Assembly (NCBI GenBank): GCA_020718125.1
Contig: DYDC01000051.1
Coordinates: 1-12,564 of the forward strand
DNA from: Methylacidiphilum sp.
GTDB lineage: Bacteria > Verrucomicrobiota > Verrucomicrobiia > CAIQCK01
Direction: 5' to 3'
Length of the DNA: 12,564 nt
Below the pieces are notes generated by a model. That model saw only the letters and a program-made list of their open reading frames with translations. It searched no databases and was not told the DNA's origin. Both the position numbers and the translations under genes were made by a program. Below are positions 12,019 through 12,564 of this stretch, one piece after another (within the stretch, counting starts at the first letter, position 1; the number at the start of each line of letters is the position of its first letter).

Positions 12019-12364
12019 TCAGTGGGTTCGTGTCGCCACGATTGTCCGCGTCCACTCGTGCTCCGCTGCCAAGGACAGCCGCCCATAGCGCGCAAACCCC
12101 GCCGGTTTGCTGACTCGCCCAACGCGAGCCGCGTCAACATGCGTTCTGTCCAGACCGAGCGTTCCATCCGCCCCCGCGGCTCGCGGTCGCGGACCGCGGC
12201 AGGTTGAGGGTTCGGAGGGTTGAGGGTTGAGGGTTCGGAGGGTTTGGGGTTGAGGGTTGATCATTGTTTGCCCCTCAACCCTCAACCAACAACCCTCAAC
12301 TTTCTCCGGCTTGCGGAGGCGTTGCCGCCACTGGCGCCGGTTTGGTATCGTCGTTCTGATTCAT
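12019..12364 (-). pseudogene. Remnant of the group II intron-encoded reverse transcriptase (LtrA-like)
   Basis: A minus-strand ATG at 12364 opens MNQNDDTKPAPVAATPPQAG but reaches a stop where the heptamer cassette begins. Beyond the cassette the frame from 12167 reads MERSVWTERMLTRL, which matches the SVWTERML..L motif near the N-terminus of many group II intron proteins. In a different frame, ARYGRLSLAAEHEWTR ending at 12019 may be a C-terminal scrap; this is weaker. No reverse transcriptase motifs such as YADD are present, so the polymerase and maturase core has been deleted. Only about 150 bases separate the N-terminal motif from domain V. Confidence 0.6.
12202..12303. repeat. Heptamer cassette with inverted arms inserted in the intron remnant
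   Basis: The left half is made of GGTTGAG/GGTTCGG-type units. The right half is CTCAACC units, the reverse complement of the same family. Arms GGTTGAGGGTTGA (12248-12260) and TCAACCCTCAACC (12275-12287) pair perfectly around 14 bases. The flanks are the two pieces of the intron ORF remnant. Confidence 0.8.
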
Positions 12365-12564
12365 CACGCATCCACTTTCCTGCGTCCCTTCGCTCCACGG
12401 TCGTTACCCGCTTCGCCGCTACTACGGACGCTCTGACTCCCGCCGGGCGGCTCTTCGCCCCGAATGCTTTCCTCAGCGTTACCCACAAGTTTTCGTGCTG
12501 CACAACCCCACGCCCGTAGGCCAATATGCGGCGGCATGAACATCAGCAAGCCTCCAGCACATGG

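Larger units (their letters stand above)
11940..12564 (-). mobile_element. Decayed group II intron, 3' part plus upstream pieces (runs off window)
   Basis: Read on the minus strand, this region has the landmarks of a bacterial group II intron. The upstream block (about 12560 to 12365) contains phrases typical of sequence upstream of intron ORFs, such as GGGAGTCAGAGCGTCCG and GTGGAGCGAAGGGACGCAGG. Next come ORF scraps, then a domain V-like hairpin (11981-12013) and a domain VI-like hairpin ending in CCCCTAT at 11940. Nearly the whole reverse transcriptase ORF, normally over 1 kb, is missing, and a heptamer cassette interrupts what remains. It cannot move by itself. Recognition of the upstream block is from memory of the family. 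The 5' end, if present, lies beyond the window. Confidence 0.75.

Noticed and set aside
1..12564. tRNA or rRNA genes
   Set aside because: I saw no cloverleaf-like sequence ending in CCA with a T-loop GTTCRA, and no rRNA-like conserved blocks.

Overview
The window reads as GC-rich DNA from an uncultivated or environmental bacterium, most likely of the Verrucomicrobiota. This is an inference. It rests on a Tat leader of the SRRDFLK type, many small toxin-antitoxin-like gene pairs, and spacers full of short tandem repeats whose reverse frames spell VFR-type tripeptides. No rRNA or tRNA gene was seen that could settle the taxonomy.

Left part (1-3050): a truncated minus-strand Tat-exported protein lies at the edge, followed by accessory plus-strand genes. 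These are a HEPN-like fragment, an unrecognised 88-residue protein and a retropepsin-like aspartic protease packed as one unit; an MNT nucleotidyltransferase followed by a HEPN partner with an internal deletion; and a PIN-domain toxin with a small antitoxin-like gene. Heptamer repeats lie at several of the junctions.

Central part (3061-8868): a tightly packed operon-like run. It encodes a Leu/Ile/Val-type (HAAT) substrate-binding lipoprotein, two unrecognised membrane-anchored proteins (46 and 263 residues), a SAM-dependent methyltransferase, a ThiH/HydG-like radical SAM enzyme and the two HAAT permeases. Genes overlap by 4 to 37 bases or are separated by at most 18. No thiamine or hydrogenase-maturation partners are present. 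The simplest reading is that an imported amino acid or aromatic compound is cleaved by the radical SAM enzyme and methylated. I know of no named pathway with this layout, so it is the best candidate here for an undescribed system.

Right part (8869-11669): the two transporter ATPases. livG is cut off from livM by a 388-base repeat-rich spacer, and livG and livF are separated by repeats plus a VapBC-type module. livF carries a one-base frameshift as given, so an intact transporter depends on that frameshift being a sequencing error or on an ATPase encoded elsewhere.

Right edge (11670-12564): no intact gene. It holds a hairpin, heptamer and nonamer repeats, and a decayed minus-strand group II intron. 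The intron keeps domains V and VI and scraps of its reverse transcriptase ORF, and it is itself interrupted by a heptamer-repeat cassette.
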